DNA of 64,000 nt, taken from Streptomyces subrutilus. Its GTDB lineage: Bacteria > Actinomycetota > Actinomycetes > Streptomycetales > Streptomycetaceae. Under the pieces are notes generated by a model. It did not search any database, had not been told where the DNA came from, and saw only the letters and a program-made list of their open reading frames with translations. The stretch is from assembly GCF_008704535.1 (NCBI RefSeq), contig NZ_CP023701.1, positions 434,001-498,000 of the forward strand, written 5' to 3'. Positions 12,501 to 23,101 of this stretch are shown here, piece after piece. The translations under genes and the position numbers were made by a program. Numbering within the stretch: position 1 is the stretch's first letter; each line of letters opens with the position of its first letter.

Positions 12501-14769
12501 CGCCTCGCCGGAGACCCGGCTGGGCGAGCTCGGGCTGCTGACGGAGCCGGAGCGGCGGGGGCTGGCGGAGCGCGGGGACCGGGTGGCGGCCGCCGTACGG
12601 CCGGAGCCCGGGTCGCGGCCGGTCTCCCCGGCGGCGGAGCTCTCCCCGCGGGAGGAGATCCTGTGCGGGCTGTTCGCGCAGGTGCTGGGCCGCGAGCGGA
12701 TGGCCGCCGACGCCAACTTCTTCAAGTCCGGCGGGCATTCCCTGCTGGCCAGCAAGCTCGTCAACCGCGTACGGGCCGTACTGGGCGTGGAGGCCGGCAT
12801 CCGGGACCTGTTCCTGGCGCCCACGGCGAGCGCCCTGCACCGGCGGCTGGGCTCGGCCCGCGCCGTGGACCGCCCGGCGCCGACGGCCGTGGCGCAGCGG
12901 CCCGAGCGGCTGCCGCTGTCGTACGCGCAGCGCCGGCTGTGGTTCGTGGACCAGTTGGAGGGCCCCTCGCCGACGTACAACATCGCGCTGGTGAGGCGGC
13001 TGGACCGGCCGCTCGACCCGGCGGCGCTGGCGGAGGCGCTGGCCGATGTCGCCGCGCGGCACGAGGTGCTGCGCACGGTGTACGGGGTGGAGGGCGGCGA
13101 GCCGTACCAGCGGGTGCTGGAGGGGGCCCGGCCGCAGTTGGAGCTGGCGCGTCCGGCGGACGTGGCGGCCGCGGTGGACGCGGCCGCCGGGCACGTCTTC
13201 GACCTCGCGCGGGACCTGCCGCTGCGGGCCTGGCTGTTCCTGCCGGACGGCGAGGGCCCGCAGACCCTGGTGCTGCTGCTGCACCACATCGCGGCGGACG
13301 GCTGGTCCACCGGGCCGCTGCTGGCGGACCTGGCCGCCGCGTACGGGGCGAGGGCGGCCGGACGGGCGCCCGACTGGGACCCGCTGCCGCTCCAGTACGC
13401 GGACTACACGCTGTGGCAGCGGGAGCTGCTCGCCGGGGCCGCTGCCGACCTCGCCCACTGGGAGGGGGCGTTGCGCGGGCTCCCGCCGCTGCTCGACCTG
13501 CCCGCGGACCGGCACCGGCCGGCCGAGCCCTCGGGGAAGGGGGCGCTCACGGGCTTCGCGGTGTCCCCCGACACGCACCTGCGGCTGGTCCGGCTGGCGC
13601 ACGGGCACGGGGCCACCCTGTTCATGGTGGTGCAGGCGGCGCTGGCCGCCGCCCTGACCCGGCTCGGGGCGGGCACCGACCTGGCGCTCGGCACCACGGT
13701 GGCCGGGCGCGCGGACGACGCGCTGTCGGGGCTGGTGGGCTTCTTCGTGAACACGCTGGTGCTGCGCACCGACACGGGCGGCGACCCGACGTTCGAGGAG
13801 CTGCTGGGGCGGGTGCGGGAGGCGGGCCTGGCCGCGTACGAGCACCAGGACCTGCCGTTCGACCGGCTGGTGGAGCACCTGAACCCGCACCGCTCGGCCG
13901 CGCACCATCCGCTGGTGCAGGTGATGCTCCAGGTGAACCCGGCCGGGAACGCGGGCGCTGCCGGCGGGCCGCTGGCCGGGACGGAACTCTCGTACGGGTC
14001 GGCCACGGCCAAGGCGGACCTGACCTTCGCGCTGACCGAGCGGCCCGGCGGCGGTCTGGACGGGGTGCTGGAGTACGCGACCGATCTGTACGGGGAGGCG
14101 GGTGCGGGCCGCCTGGCCGGTCTGCTGGTGGCGGCGCTGGAGCTGTTCGCCGCCGATCCCGGGCAGCGCGTCGGGGACCTGCCCGCGCCGGCCGACCGGC
14201 GCGGGGAGCGGCCGGTGGCCGGCGGCTACCGGATCGACGTCGGCCACGTGGCGGAGGTGCTCGGGCGGCATCCGGAGGTCACCGACGTACGGGCGGGGGT
14301 CGAGGAGGGCCGGCTCGTCGCGTACGCGGCGGGGGCGGTCACGGAGGCGGGGCTCCAGGAGTGGGCCGCGGAACGGCTGCCGGAGTACGCGGTCCCGTCG
14401 GTGGTGCACCTGCGGTCGGCGGCCGGGACGGACCCGGCGGAGCAGGTGGCCGGGCAGGCGGCCGGGGCCGGCGCGGACGAGCGGCTGGCGGCCTCCCTGC
14501 TGCGGTTGTTCGCGGAGGTGCTGGAGCGGGGCCAGCTCGGCCCGGACGACAACTTCTTCAAGTCCGGCGGCCATTCGCTGCTGGCGGTACGGCTGGTGAA
14601 CCGGGTCAAGGCGGAACTGGGCCGCGAGCTCACCCTGCGCGAGGTGTTCCGGCACCCGACCCCGGCCCGGCTGGCCGCGCTGCTGACGGCGGTCCCCCCG
14701 ACGCCGCCCACCCCGCCCCCGGCCCTGCGCCGCCGCACCCGGGCGGGCTCCCGGGTCCGCCAGCCGTAG
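9520..14769 (+). CDS. NRPS without functional A domains: C-T-C-T-C-[A remnant]-T
   Basis: 1749 aa. C1 1-440 (HHVATDGWS), T1 about 470-545 ([10 protein letters not shown]), C2 570-1005 (HHIATDGWS), T2 about 1030-1105 ([10 protein letters not shown]), C3 1128-1560 (HHIAADGWS), a remnant of an A-domain C-terminal lobe about 1568-1640, and T3 about 1645-1720. All three condensation active sites and all three carrier serines are present, yet no A3-A5 ATP-binding core exists anywhere, so the carriers must be charged in trans. T1 and T2 are almost identical, including a 46-bp exact DNA repeat, which suggests one enzyme charges both. Candidate donors are the upstream A-T protein and the N-terminal A domain of the next synthetase. 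ATG 9520 lies 12 bases after the previous stop. Confidence 0.95.
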   Translation: MTEIPLSFAQRRLWFLGRLHGPSAAYNAPVVLHLDAEPDAGALGAALADVVERHEVLRTVLPAGTDAEPYQRVLDAAAVPGPTTGHCAPGGVDAAVAAFTRQAIDVTAEAPLRARLLLPGDGTSVLVLLIHHVATDGWSVRPLLRDLSLAYAARLAGRAPGWEPLPVQYADYSQWQRELLGDPADPESLAHEQAEHWRGVLAGAPALIALPADRPRPAEPSGRGATVTARLDPAAHRGLLDLARSHRASLTMAARAALAAALSAAGAGDDVLIGAPVAGRPDEDLYELVGFFVNSLALRTDLSGDPTVAELLVRVRDADLAAYEHQELPFDVLVERLAPERALGHHPFFQVMLTVDANGGPPGPVGLGAIGGRLADVGLDAAKFDLTWYCAERHTADGAPDGLDIALQYARDLFDEPTARLLLEAYVRALRAFAASPRTRLGALGLLTGPEARELAGRRERLAALPGGAVAPAAPVRRDVLSPREEILCGLFAEVLGREALAADANFFKSGGHSLLASKLVNRVRGALGLELGIRDLFLAPTPTALHRRLAELGGAAATRPALSPAAERPERLPLSAAQRALWLLGRIEGPSATYNAPLVLRLDAVPDREALAAALGDLVERHEVLRTVYGSEGGEPYQRVLDGAAAGLLEVAHCAPGRTAALTAAFGRETFDLGARPPFRARLFVPGDGGSVLVLLVHHIATDGWSLAPLLRDLDEAYAARCAGRAPRWRALPVQYADYALWQRELLAAPEALLGFWKAALDGLPARTALPVDRPRPAEPSGRAVTVSAELDADAHRALLGLARGRRASLFMVARSALAAALSATGGGEDLAIGTPVAGRADQDLHDLVGCFVNSLVLRTDLSGDPAVGTLVERVRDADLAAFDHQDLPFDVLVENFAEPGRALGEHPFFQVMLTVQEAADDRVRLGPVGGRATSTDLGAAKFDLSVHCAGRRGPDGGPGGLDVHLQYAEDLFDAGTARLLLDVYVRALRAFAASPETRLGELGLLTEPERRGLAERGDRVAAAVRPEPGSRPVSPAAELSPREEILCGLFAQVLGRERMAADANFFKSGGHSLLASKLVNRVRAVLGVEAGIRDLFLAPTASALHRRLGSARAVDRPAPTAVAQRPERLPLSYAQRRLWFVDQLEGPSPTYNIALVRRLDRPLDPAALAEALADVAARHEVLRTVYGVEGGEPYQRVLEGARPQLELARPADVAAAVDAAAGHVFDLARDLPLRAWLFLPDGEGPQTLVLLLHHIAADGWSTGPLLADLAAAYGARAAGRAPDWDPLPLQYADYTLWQRELLAGAAADLAHWEGALRGLPPLLDLPADRHRPAEPSGKGALTGFAVSPDTHLRLVRLAHGHGATLFMVVQAALAAALTRLGAGTDLALGTTVAGRADDALSGLVGFFVNTLVLRTDTGGDPTFEELLGRVREAGLAAYEHQDLPFDRLVEHLNPHRSAAHHPLVQVMLQVNPAGNAGAAGGPLAGTELSYGSATAKADLTFALTERPGGGLDGVLEYATDLYGEAGAGRLAGLLVAALELFAADPGQRVGDLPAPADRRGERPVAGGYRIDVGHVAEVLGRHPEVTDVRAGVEEGRLVAYAAGAVTEAGLQEWAAERLPEYAVPSVVHLRSAAGTDPAEQVAGQAAGAGADERLAASLLRLFAEVLERGQLGPDDNFFKSGGHSLLAVRLVNRVKAELGRELTLREVFRHPTPARLAALLTAVPPTPPTPPPALRRRTRAGSRVRQP
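11021..11066 (+). repeat. 46-bp exact repeat in T1, matching 12701-12746 in T2
   Basis: The segments 11021-11066 and 12701-12746 are identical (offset 1680) and encode the carrier recognition core around the GGHSLL serine. Flanking carrier sequence also diverges little. This fits duplication of a C-T unit. Confidence 0.85.
14215..14445 (+). other. Vestigial adenylation C-terminal lobe inside the A-less synthetase
   Basis: About residues 1566-1642 of the preceding protein. [12 protein letters not shown] resembles the A8 hinge region (normally G-x-R-I-E-x-G-E-I-E), RLVAYAAG and LPEYAVPS resemble the end of the lobe and A9. The A10 motif NGKxDR with its catalytic lysine is missing, as is the whole N-terminal ATP- and substrate-binding domain. 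It looks like the scar of a deleted A domain kept as a linker between C3 and T3. Confidence 0.75.
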
Positions 14770-14791
14770 GCCCCCGGGACGGCGGCGGGGC

Positions 14792-14831
14792 AGGGGGCGG
14801 CGGGGCGGAGCACACCGCCCGGCCGCCCCCT
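14792..14831 (+). terminator. GC-rich hairpin after the A-less synthetase gene
   Basis: Arms 14792-14801 and 14822-14831 pair perfectly, with a further six-pair inner stem (803-808/815-820), followed by a C-rich stretch. No T-run. It lies in a 306-base gap that otherwise holds a 13-bp tandem repeat (14936-14948 and 14949-14961) and the likely promoter of the next gene. Confidence 0.55.
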
Positions 14832-15017
14832 CCCCGCGTGCGCTCCCCGCTCCCCCGGCCACCCCGCCCGGAACGGCCCCGCCCGCCCGCCGGGCGGCGG
14901 TGCGTCCCACGGCACGGCGCCGCTCGTCGGCGGCGGTTCGGGGCGGCAGTTCGGGGCGGCAGGGCGGGGGTGCGGAAGCTGCCGCGGGGACTGCCCGCCG
15001 GAGCGGGGCGGGGTGCC

Positions 15018-15023
15018 TAGCGT
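15018..15023 (+). promoter_or_regulatory. Possible -10 element (TAGCGT) for the terminal synthetase
   Basis: TAGCGT lies 52 bases before ATG 15076 and resembles Streptomyces -10 boxes. No convincing -35 is visible 16-19 bases upstream. The preceding hairpin and the 306-base gap suggest this synthetase has its own transcription start. Low certainty. Confidence 0.3.
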
Positions 15024-15075
15024 GGTGGCACACGGAGTCCTCTCCGCACCCGTCCCCTCGCCTGGAGGCCCCGCG

Positions 15076-18000
15076 ATGCCCTCGACCGCCCCCACCGTCT
15101 CCGCCGTCCTGGACGGCGGACCGGCGATCGCCCCGGCGCCGCCGGTGCTCGAACGGATCGACTCCCGGGTCGCCGACGGCGCCGAGCAGACCGCCCTGGT
15201 GCACGGCCGGCGCCGGATGACGTACGGGCAGCTGGCCCTGGCGGTGGCGCTGCGCGCCGAGGAGCTGGCCGCCGAGGGCGCCGGCCCCGGGCGGCTGGTG
15301 GCCGTGCACCGGCCGCGCGGCATCGAGGCCGTCGTGGGCCTGCTGGCGGCCCTGCGCACCGGTGCCGCCTACCTGCCGCTGGACCCCGGCGCCCCGGCCG
15401 CCCGGACGGCCGCCATCCTCGCCGACTGCGCCGGACGGGAGGTCGCCGCCGCGGACGGCGAGACCGTCCTGCCCGGCCCCGGCGTCCCGCCGGGCACCGC
15501 GTACGTGATCTACACCTCCGGTTCGACCGGAACGCCGAACGGCGTGGCCGTCGGGCACGCCGCCCTCGCGCACTTCACCGCGGGCGCGACCGTCCGGTAC
15601 GGGATCACCGCCGAGGACCGGGTGCTCCAGTTCGCCCCGCTGCACTTCGACGCGAGCGTGGAGGAGATCTTCCTGACCCTCGGCGCGGGCGCCGCGCTCG
15701 TCCTGCGCGACGAGGAGATGCTGGACGTCCCGGGCCTGCTGGCGGGCTGCGCCGCGCACGGGGTGAGCGTCCTGGACCTGCCCACCGCCTACTGGCACGA
15801 GCTGGCGCACGCGCTGGCCTCCGGCGTGGCCGAACTGCCGCCCGCGCTGCGCACGGTGGTCATCGGCGGCGAGGCGGCGCTGCCCGAGCGGGTGGCGCAG
15901 TGGTGCCGGGCCGTGGACCCGGACCGGGTGCGGCTGCTGAACACCTACGGCCCGACCGAGGCCACCGTCGTCGCCACCGTCGCCGACCTGTCCCGCCACC
16001 CCGGGGGCCCGGTCCCGATCGGGGAGCCGCTGCCGGGCGTGCGGGCCGCGGTCGTCGACGGGGAACTGTGGCTGCTCGGCGGGGCCCTGGCGCTCGGCTA
16101 CCTGGGCCGGCCCGAGCTGACGGAGCGGCGCTTCTCGGCGCTGGACGGGGAGCGCGCGTACCGCACCGGCGACGTGGTGTTCGTCCGGGAGGACGGCCAG
16201 CTCGGCTTCCGGGGCCGGGCCGACGACGAGGTGAAGATCAACGGGCACCGGGTGGACCCGGCGTCCGTGGAGTCCGTGCTCACCGCCCACCCCGGGGTCC
16301 GCGAGGCCGCCGTGGTGGCGCAGGAGACCGCGGACGGGGTGAAGCGGCTGGCCGCGTTCGTGGTCGCGGAGGAGGGGGTGGGCGCGCAGGAGCTGCGCGC
16401 CCGGGTGCGGGCCGAGCTGCCGGCCGCCGCCGTGCCGTCGGCGGTGACGCTGGTGGACGCGCTGCCCCGCACCTCCTCCGGCAAGATCGACCGCAAGTCG
16501 CTGCGCGGTCCCGCGCCGCAGGAGCCGTCGGCGGACCGCGTCTTCGACGGGGTGGTGCTGCCGGCCGAGGACCGGATCCCCCTGTCCTTCGCCCAGCGCC
16601 GGCTGTGGTTCCTGGCCGGCCTGGAGGGCCCCTCCACCACCTACAACCTGCCGCTGGTGCTGCGCCTGGACGGCGTCCCGGACCACGAGGCGCTGGCCGC
16701 GGCGCTCGCCGACGTCGTGGAGCGGCACGAGGTGCTGCGCACCGTGTACCCGGCCGTCGACTCCGAGCCGTACCAGCACGTGCTGGAGCCGCTCGCGGTC
16801 CCGCTGCCGGTGCGCGCCTGCCGGCCGGAGGAGGTCGACGCGCTGGTGGCCGGGTTCACCGCGGGCACCTTCGACCTGGCCGCGCAGCTCCCGATCCGCG
16901 CCCGGCTGTTCACGACCGGGGACGGGGGCGCCACCCTCGCGCTGCTGACCCACCACATCGCCACCGACGGCTGGTCGGTGGGACCGCTCCTGCGCGACCT
17001 CGGCCGGGCGTACGGGGCCCGGCTGGCCGGTGGCGCGCCCGACTGGGAGCCGCTGCCGGTCCAGTACGCCGACTACACGCTGTGGCAGCACGAACTCCTG
17101 GAGCGGCCGGAGGAGTTGATCGGGCACTGGCGGGCCGCCCTGGAGGGCATGCCGACCGTACTGGACCTCCCCGCCGACCGGCCGCGGCCCGCCGAGCCCA
17201 GCGGGGAGGGGGCCGGTCTCGTCGCCCGGCTGGACGCGGCCGCGTTCCGCCGGCTCGCCGGGCTGGGCGAGGAGCGCGGCGCCAGCCTGCTGATGCTTCT
17301 GCAGCCGGCTCTGGCCCAGGCCCTGGCCGCGGTCGGAGCGGGTACGGACGTCGCCATCGGCACGCCGGTGGCGGGGCGCGGGGACGAGGCGCTGGACGAC
17401 CTGGTCGGCTTCTTCGTGAACACGCTGGTCCTGCGCACCGACGTCTCCGGCGACGTCCCGTACGCCGAGCTGGTGGACCGGGCGCGGGACGCCGACCTGG
17501 CGGCCTACGCGCATCAGGAGCTCCCCTTCGACCTGCTGGTGGAGCACCTGCGGCCGGACCGGTCGCTCGCCGTGAACCCGTTCTTCCAGGTGATGCTGAC
17601 CGCCCAGGAGCAGGACGGGCAGGAGCTGTCGCTGGGCGGCGGCCTCACCGGCCGCTTCGCCGAACCGGGCCTGGAGGCGGCCAAGTTCGACCTCAGCGTC
17701 TCCTGCGTGGCCGCGCCCGACGGCGGACTGGAGGTGTGGTGGCAGTACGCGGCGGACCTCTTCGACCGGGAGACGGCGCAGCTGCTGCTGGACGTCTTCG
17801 TCCGGGCCCTCGCGCGGGCCGCCGCCGACCCGGACGGGCCGCCGTCGGCGCGGCCGCTGCTGGACGAGGGGGAACTGCGGGGACTCGCGGAGCGGCGGAG
17901 CCGGCTGGCCGCGGCCCGTGCGGAGGCGGCCCGCGCGGCCGCCGCGGCCGCACCGGCCGGCTCGGCCGCGGACGGGTCGGCGGCCGAGGAGGTGCTCTGC

Positions 18001-21000
18001 ACGCTGTTCGCGGAGGTGATCGGCATCGACCGGGTGGCCCCGGACGACAACTTCTTCTCGGTCGGCGGGCATTCCATGATGGGCGTGCGGCTGGTGAACC
18101 GGATCCGGGCCGTGCTCGGGCTGCAGGCCCGCATCCGCGACCTGTTCCTGGCCCCGACGCCCGCGCTGCTGGCGGTCCGGCTGGCCAGGGGGGCGGCGGA
18201 CACCGGGCGGGCCGCGCTGGTCCCGGTCGCGGCGGCGGACCGGCCGGAGCTGGTGCCGCTGTCGTACGCGCAGCGCCGGCTGTGGTTCGTCGACCAGTTG
18301 GAGGGGCCGAGCCGCTCCTACACCATCCCCTTCGCCCTGCGGCTGGACCGCCCGCTCGACCCGGCCGTGCTCGCCGGGGCCCTCGCGGACGTGGCCGGGC
18401 GGCACGAGGTGCTGCGGACGGTGTACCCCGCGGTGGACGGACACCCGTACCAGCGGGTGCTGGAGTCGGCCCGGCCGGTGCTGGACCGGGTCGCCGCGGC
18501 CCCCGGGGAGCTGGACGCCGCCGTGGACGCGGCGGCCGGGCACGTCTTCGACCTGGCCCGCGACCTGCCCTTCCGGGCCTCGCTGATCGACGTGGCGGGG
18601 GGCGGGCAGGTGCTGGTGCTGCTCGTCCACCACATCGCGGCCGACGGCTGGTCCGCCGGGCCGCTGCTGGCCGACCTGGCCACCGCCTACGGGGCCAGGT
18701 CGCGGGGCCGGGCGCCCGGCTGGCTGCCGCTGCCGGTCCAGTACGCCGACTACACCCTGTGGGAGCGGGCCGCCCTCGACGGCGAGGCCGCCGCCGGGCA
18801 CGTCGCCTTCTGGAAGCGGACCCTGGCCGACGCGCCCCCGGTGCTGTCCCTCACCGCCGCCCGCACCCGGCCCGCCGAGGCCTCGCACCGGGGGGCCGCG
18901 ACGCCGCTCGCCCTGGACGCCGCCACCCACGCCCGGCTGGAGCGGCTCGCCCTGGACCACGGGGCCACCCTGTTCATGGTGGTCCAGGCGGCGCTGGCGG
19001 CCACCTTGACCCGGCACGGGGCCGGCACCGACCTGCCGCTGGGCACGGTGGTCGCGGGGCGCGACGACGAGGCGCTGAACGACCTGGTCGGCTTCTTCGT
19101 CAACACCCTCGTCCTGCGCTGCGACACCTCCGGCGACCCGCGCTTCGACGAGCTGCTCCGGCGGGTGCGGGACACCGACCTGGCCGCCTTCGCCCACCAG
19201 GACCTGCCCTTCGACCTGGTGGTGGAGCAGCTGAACCCGGTCCGCTCCACCGCCCACCACCCGCTGGTCCAGGCGGTCGTCCAGGTGCAGCCGGCCGAGC
19301 CGCCGACGCCGCCGGACGCGGTGTTCGCCGGGACCCCGCTCGGGGCGGTGTCCGGGTTCACCAAGTTCGACCTGACGGTCTCGCTCCAGGAGGCGCGGAC
19401 CGCCGACGGGGCCGCGGCCGGGCTGGACGGCGTACTGGAGTACGCGACGGACCTGTACGACGAGGCGACCGCGGCCCAGTTGGCGGCGCACCTGGCCCGC
19501 ACCCTGCGGGCGGTGGCCGCGGACCCGGCGCAGCGCATCGGGGACGTCGCACTGCTCTCCGCGGAGGAGGAGTTCCGGCTGCTGACCGAGTACAACGACA
19601 CGGCGACCCCGCGGTCCGGGCGCGGTCCGGTGCACGAGGTGTTCGCGGCCCGGGCCCGCCGCACCCCGGACCGGATCGCGGTGTCGTACGAGGAGGAGAC
19701 GCTCACCTACGCGGAGCTGGACGCCCGCGCCAACGCCCTGGCCCACCGGCTGATCGCGGCCGGGGTGCGCCGGGAGGGCGCGGTCGGCGTGCTGATGGAC
19801 CGCACGCCGCAGCTGCTGGTGGCGGTGCTGGCCGTGCTCAAGTGCGGCGCCGCCTACGTGCCGCTCGATCCGCGGCTGCCCGACGCCCGGGTCCGCATGA
19901 TCATGGAGGACGTGGCCGGGGAGGTCCTGCTGACCGAGGGCGCCCACCTCGACAAGCCCGCGGTGCGCCGGGAGGCCTCGGCCGGCGTGCGGGTGCTGAC
20001 GGCGGACCCGGCGCAGGACCGGACGGACGGCGCGGACGCGGCGGACGTGTCGGACCCGGCGGTCGTGGTCGGCGAGGACGCGCTGATGTACGTGATGTTC
20101 ACCTCCGGCTCCACGGGCCGGCCCAAGGGCGTCGGGGTCACCCACCGCAACGTGGTGGAGCTGGTCACCGACCGCTGCTGGAACCGGGCCAACCACCGCC
20201 GCATGCTGGTCCATTCGGCGATCGGCTTCGACGCCTCCACCTACGAGCTGTGGGTGCCGCTGCTGAGCGGCGGCCAACTGGTGATCGCACCGGGCGACGG
20301 AACCGACGTCGCCGAACTCGACCACGCCGTCCGCACCTACGAGGTGACCGCCGCCTACTTCACGATGGGCCTCTTCCACATCATGGCGGACGAGGGCCTG
20401 GACACCCTCAAGCTCCTGGACGAGGTGTGGACGGGTGGCGACGTCGCCTCCCCCAGCGCCCTCCAGCGCGTCCTGGACCACTGCCCCGACACCGCGCTGG
20501 TCCACTCCTACGGACCGACCGAGACCACCTTCGCCTCCCACCAGCAGCGCATCCCGGCGGGTGCCGGGCGCACGCTGCCGGGGGTGTTCCTCGGGGCGGC
20601 GCTGGACAACACCCGCGTCCACGTCCTGGACGCCCGGTTGCGGCCGGTGCCGATCGGGGTGGCCGGAGAGATGTACCTCGCGGGCACCCAGGTGGCCCGC
20701 GGCTACCTCGGGCGTCCCGGGCTGACGTCGGAGCGGTTCGTCGCCGACCCGTTCGGCGCGGACGGCGGGCGGATGTACCGCACCGGCGACCTGGTGCACT
20801 GGACCCCGGCGGGCGAACTGCGGTTCATCGGCCGGGCCGACGGACAGGTCAAGCTGCGAGGGTTCCGCATCGAGCCCGGCGAGATCGAGGAGACCCTGGC
20901 CCGGCACCCGGGCGTCGGCCGGGTCGCGGTGGTCGTGTTCGAGGACGGCCCGGGCGGCAAGCGGCTCGTCGCGTACGCCGTACCGCGCGCCGGCCACGGC

Positions 21001-22173
21001 CTGACCACCGGCGAACTGCTGCGCTGGGCGGCGGGCGAACTCCCCGAGCACATGGTCCCGTCGGCCGCGGTGCTCCTGGACGCCATCCCGCTGACCGTGA
21101 ACGGCAAACCGGACCGCGGGGCGCTGCCGGCGCCCGCTCCGGCCGCCCGCCCCTCAGGGCGCCCCCCGCGCACCCCGCGGGAGGAGGTCCTGTGCGGGCT
21201 CTTCGCCGAGATCCTGGGCGTGGAGGGGGTCGGCATCGACGACAACTTCTTCGGCCTGGGAGGGCATTCGCTGCTGGGGGTGCGCCTGGTGAGCCGGATG
21301 CGCACGGTGCTGGGGCTGGAGCGCGGGGTCCGCGACCTGTTCCGGACGCCGACCGTGGCCGGGCTGCTGGGCGACGAGCCGACCGGCTTCGACCCGATGG
21401 GGGTCCTGCTGCCGCTGAGCACCCGCGGGTCGCGGGCGCCGCTGTTCTGCATCCACCCCGGCACCGGTGTCGGCTGGCCGTACGCGGGCCTGGCCCAGCA
21501 CCTGGGGCCCGACCAGCCGCTGTACGCCGTCCAGGCGAGGGCGCTGAGCGAGCTCGGCCACTCCCCCGAGTCGGTCGAGGAGATGGTGGCGGACTACCTG
21601 CCGCTCATCCGCGAGGTCCAGCCGCACGGCCCGTACCGCTTCCTGGGCTGGTCCTTCGGCGGCACGGTCGCCCACGCGCTGGCCGCGCGCCTGGCGGAGC
21701 TGGGCGAGCGCACCGACCTGCTGGCCATGATGGACGTGCACCTGCTGCCCACCGAGCCGGTGCGCCGCCGGATGACCCCGGCGCAGAAGCGGGACATGCT
21801 GGTCGGGGACGCCACCGGCGAGCCGGCCGACGCACCCTTCGACGTCGACGCGCTGATCGGCCTGGTGCGGCTCAAGGACCCGGTGCTCGGGGCCTTCTCG
21901 GACGCGGAGATCCGCTCCGTGATCGGCGCGTCCATCAACCACGCCGAAATCATGAACCTGTACGCCCCGCGCCCCGTGGCCACCGACATGCTCTTCCTGG
22001 CGGCCATTGAGGACGGGGAAACGGAGAACACTCTCGCGCAGCACTGGATTCCCTTCGTGGAAGGCCGCGTGGAGAACCACATCATCGGGGTCCCGCACAC
22101 CAGAATGGGCGAACCCGAACCGCTTGCCCTGATCGGCCGTATCCTTTCCGAGAAATTGAGGAGCCTGTCATGA
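15076..22173 (+). CDS. Terminal NRPS, A-C-T-C-A-T-TE
   Basis: 2365 aa from ATG 15076, 9 bases after TGGAGG. An A domain at 1-470 ([19 protein letters not shown]) runs straight into C at 498-930 (HHIATDGWS) with no carrier between; then T about 965-1035 (GGHSMM), C 1055-1495 (HHIAADGWS), A 1515-2010 ([15 protein letters not shown]), T about 2028-2100 (GGHSLL) and a type I thioesterase 2110-2365 with GWSFGG near 2191. The first A pocket reads about D-A-E-D-V-I-T-V-V-K, whose acidic position 239 hints at a basic side chain; the second reads about D-A-Y-Y-V-T-S-F-A-K and I cannot assign it. The TE should release the finished peptide by hydrolysis or cyclisation. The detached N-terminal A probably works across modules. 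Confidence 0.95.
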   Translation: MPSTAPTVSAVLDGGPAIAPAPPVLERIDSRVADGAEQTALVHGRRRMTYGQLALAVALRAEELAAEGAGPGRLVAVHRPRGIEAVVGLLAALRTGAAYLPLDPGAPAARTAAILADCAGREVAAADGETVLPGPGVPPGTAYVIYTSGSTGTPNGVAVGHAALAHFTAGATVRYGITAEDRVLQFAPLHFDASVEEIFLTLGAGAALVLRDEEMLDVPGLLAGCAAHGVSVLDLPTAYWHELAHALASGVAELPPALRTVVIGGEAALPERVAQWCRAVDPDRVRLLNTYGPTEATVVATVADLSRHPGGPVPIGEPLPGVRAAVVDGELWLLGGALALGYLGRPELTERRFSALDGERAYRTGDVVFVREDGQLGFRGRADDEVKINGHRVDPASVESVLTAHPGVREAAVVAQETADGVKRLAAFVVAEEGVGAQELRARVRAELPAAAVPSAVTLVDALPRTSSGKIDRKSLRGPAPQEPSADRVFDGVVLPAEDRIPLSFAQRRLWFLAGLEGPSTTYNLPLVLRLDGVPDHEALAAALADVVERHEVLRTVYPAVDSEPYQHVLEPLAVPLPVRACRPEEVDALVAGFTAGTFDLAAQLPIRARLFTTGDGGATLALLTHHIATDGWSVGPLLRDLGRAYGARLAGGAPDWEPLPVQYADYTLWQHELLERPEELIGHWRAALEGMPTVLDLPADRPRPAEPSGEGAGLVARLDAAAFRRLAGLGEERGASLLMLLQPALAQALAAVGAGTDVAIGTPVAGRGDEALDDLVGFFVNTLVLRTDVSGDVPYAELVDRARDADLAAYAHQELPFDLLVEHLRPDRSLAVNPFFQVMLTAQEQDGQELSLGGGLTGRFAEPGLEAAKFDLSVSCVAAPDGGLEVWWQYAADLFDRETAQLLLDVFVRALARAAADPDGPPSARPLLDEGELRGLAERRSRLAAARAEAARAAAAAAPAGSAADGSAAEEVLCTLFAEVIGIDRVAPDDNFFSVGGHSMMGVRLVNRIRAVLGLQARIRDLFLAPTPALLAVRLARGAADTGRAALVPVAAADRPELVPLSYAQRRLWFVDQLEGPSRSYTIPFALRLDRPLDPAVLAGALADVAGRHEVLRTVYPAVDGHPYQRVLESARPVLDRVAAAPGELDAAVDAAAGHVFDLARDLPFRASLIDVAGGGQVLVLLVHHIAADGWSAGPLLADLATAYGARSRGRAPGWLPLPVQYADYTLWERAALDGEAAAGHVAFWKRTLADAPPVLSLTAARTRPAEASHRGAATPLALDAATHARLERLALDHGATLFMVVQAALAATLTRHGAGTDLPLGTVVAGRDDEALNDLVGFFVNTLVLRCDTSGDPRFDELLRRVRDTDLAAFAHQDLPFDLVVEQLNPVRSTAHHPLVQAVVQVQPAEPPTPPDAVFAGTPLGAVSGFTKFDLTVSLQEARTADGAAAGLDGVLEYATDLYDEATAAQLAAHLARTLRAVAADPAQRIGDVALLSAEEEFRLLTEYNDTATPRSGRGPVHEVFAARARRTPDRIAVSYEEETLTYAELDARANALAHRLIAAGVRREGAVGVLMDRTPQLLVAVLAVLKCGAAYVPLDPRLPDARVRMIMEDVAGEVLLTEGAHLDKPAVRREASAGVRVLTADPAQDRTDGADAADVSDPAVVVGEDALMYVMFTSGSTGRPKGVGVTHRNVVELVTDRCWNRANHRRMLVHSAIGFDASTYELWVPLLSGGQLVIAPGDGTDVAELDHAVRTYEVTAAYFTMGLFHIMADEGLDTLKLLDEVWTGGDVASPSALQRVLDHCPDTALVHSYGPTETTFASHQQRIPAGAGRTLPGVFLGAALDNTRVHVLDARLRPVPIGVAGEMYLAGTQVARGYLGRPGLTSERFVADPFGADGGRMYRTGDLVHWTPAGELRFIGRADGQVKLRGFRIEPGEIEETLARHPGVGRVAVVVFEDGPGGKRLVAYAVPRAGHGLTTGELLRWAAGELPEHMVPSAAVLLDAIPLTVNGKPDRGALPAPAPAARPSGRPPRTPREEVLCGLFAEILGVEGVGIDDNFFGLGGHSLLGVRLVSRMRTVLGLERGVRDLFRTPTVAGLLGDEPTGFDPMGVLLPLSTRGSRAPLFCIHPGTGVGWPYAGLAQHLGPDQPLYAVQARALSELGHSPESVEEMVADYLPLIREVQPHGPYRFLGWSFGGTVAHALAARLAELGERTDLLAMMDVHLLPTEPVRRRMTPAQKRDMLVGDATGEPADAPFDVDALIGLVRLKDPVLGAFSDAEIRSVIGASINHAEIMNLYAPRPVATDMLFLAAIEDGETENTLAQHWIPFVEGRVENHIIGVPHTRMGEPEPLALIGRILSEKLRSLS

Positions 22174-22379
22174 CCAATCCTTTCGACGACACCGAGGGAA
22201 CGTTCCACGTCGTGGTCAACGCCGAGGGCCAGCACTCGCTGTGGCCCGGGTTCGCCGACGTCCCCGCAGGCTGGGAGGGAGTCTGGGGCCCGGGAACCCG
22301 GGCGGACGCCCTCGCCTACGTGGAGCGCAACTGGACGGACATCCGGCCGAAGAGCCTCGTCACGCAATACGCCTCCTGA
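22170..22379 (+). CDS. MbtH-like protein
   Basis: 69 aa, the usual MbtH length. The family hallmarks are visible: NPFDD at the start, [13 protein letters not shown], and WTDIRPKSL near the end, with the conserved tryptophans. MbtH proteins bind A domains and are often needed for their folding or activity. The ATG overlaps the synthetase stop (ATGA), so it is made together with the megasynthase. Confidence 0.97.
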   Translation: MTNPFDDTEGTFHVVVNAEGQHSLWPGFADVPAGWEGVWGPGTRADALAYVERNWTDIRPKSLVTQYAS

Positions 22380-22428
22380 CCCTCCGGAAGCCGCCCGGTC
22401 GGCATTTCGGTTCGTCGTGGACGACAAG

Positions 22429-22464
22429 AAGGCCGTGCCCCGCATCCGCGGGGCACGGCCTTTT
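22429..22464 (+). terminator. Intrinsic terminator after the NRPS/MbtH unit
   Basis: A perfect 11-bp G+C-rich stem (22431-22441 with 22450-22460), an 8-base loop and TTTT at 22461-22464. This ends the synthetase transcript and separates it from the glutamate mutase genes. Confidence 0.85.
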
Positions 22465-22548
22465 CGCTGCCCTGCCGGCCCGCTCGATAAAGCGGCCACT
22501 TCCGCCATACTGCCGCTTCGACTTCCCCTCGCCCGGGATATCGCTTCC

Positions 22549-22554
22549 TATATT
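22549..22554 (+). promoter_or_regulatory. -10-like TATATT just upstream of a leaderless start
   Basis: TATATT stands 6 bases before ATG 22561 in a locally AT-rich stretch. No Shine-Dalgarno precedes that ATG, so transcription probably begins at the A of the ATG and the mRNA is leaderless. No good -35 is seen at standard spacing. Confidence 0.45.
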
Positions 22555-22560
22555 TCTCGC

Positions 22561-22998
22561 ATGCGACGAAGGAATGTGAACATCCTGCTGGCGGGTACGG
22601 CCTCGGATTCCCACACCTGGAACCTGGTCTATCTGCAGCTGCTCCTGGAGGAGCTCGGGCACCCGGTCCGCAATCTGGGTCCCTGTGTGACGGACGAGCT
22701 GCTGACCGAAGCCTGCGCGCGGGAGGAGCCCGGTCTCGTCGTCCTCAGCAGTGTGAACGGGCACGGCTACCGGGACGGACTCGGCGCCGTGCGCGCCGTA
22801 CGGCGGGCCGGGCTCACCCTGCCCGTCGTCATCGGGGGCAAGCTGGGCGTGGCCGGCGAGGCCGATCCCGCACAGCGCGGACTCCTGCTGGACGCGGGCT
22901 GCGACGCCGTCTTCGACGACGGGGACGTCGCCGCCCTGCGCGCCTACCTGGCCGCCCTCGAAGCCGCGGCGCACCGCGCACCGCAGGCCGTCGCATGA
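22561..22998 (+). CDS. Glutamate (methylaspartate) mutase, small B12-binding subunit
   Basis: 145 aa with a cobalamin-binding Rossmann fold like GlmS/MutS of glutamate mutase. D16-S-H18 matches the D-x-H cobalt-ligand motif; LSSVNGHG and VIGGKLG fit the later B12-binding loops. With the large subunit it would isomerise L-glutamate to 3-methyl-aspartate. ATG 22561 was chosen because GTG 22576 has its only purine-rich stretch two bases away, too close, while ATG fits a leaderless transcript. Its stop overlaps an ATG at 22995 (ATGA), the expected start of the large subunit. In other clusters (friulimicin, vicenistatin) such pairs supply 3-methyl-Asp. Confidence 0.88.
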   Translation: MRRRNVNILLAGTASDSHTWNLVYLQLLLEELGHPVRNLGPCVTDELLTEACAREEPGLVVLSSVNGHGYRDGLGAVRAVRRAGLTLPVVIGGKLGVAGEADPAQRGLLLDAGCDAVFDDGDVAALRAYLAALEAAAHRAPQAVA

Positions 22999-23101
22999 CC
23001 GCCGCCACGCTCGCCGCACCGACCGTGGCCCCCCGGCAGTCCCCGCCCCCCTCCCCTCGTTCGGCGCGTTCGTCGCGGAGGCCGCAGCGGCCGGACAGCT
23101 C

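Noticed and set aside
9520..22173. Epimerisation domains or dual condensation/epimerisation domains
   Set aside because: All C domains show the ordinary HHxxxDG motif and no extra upstream HHxxxxxGD-type motif was found; no separate E domain lies between any T and C.
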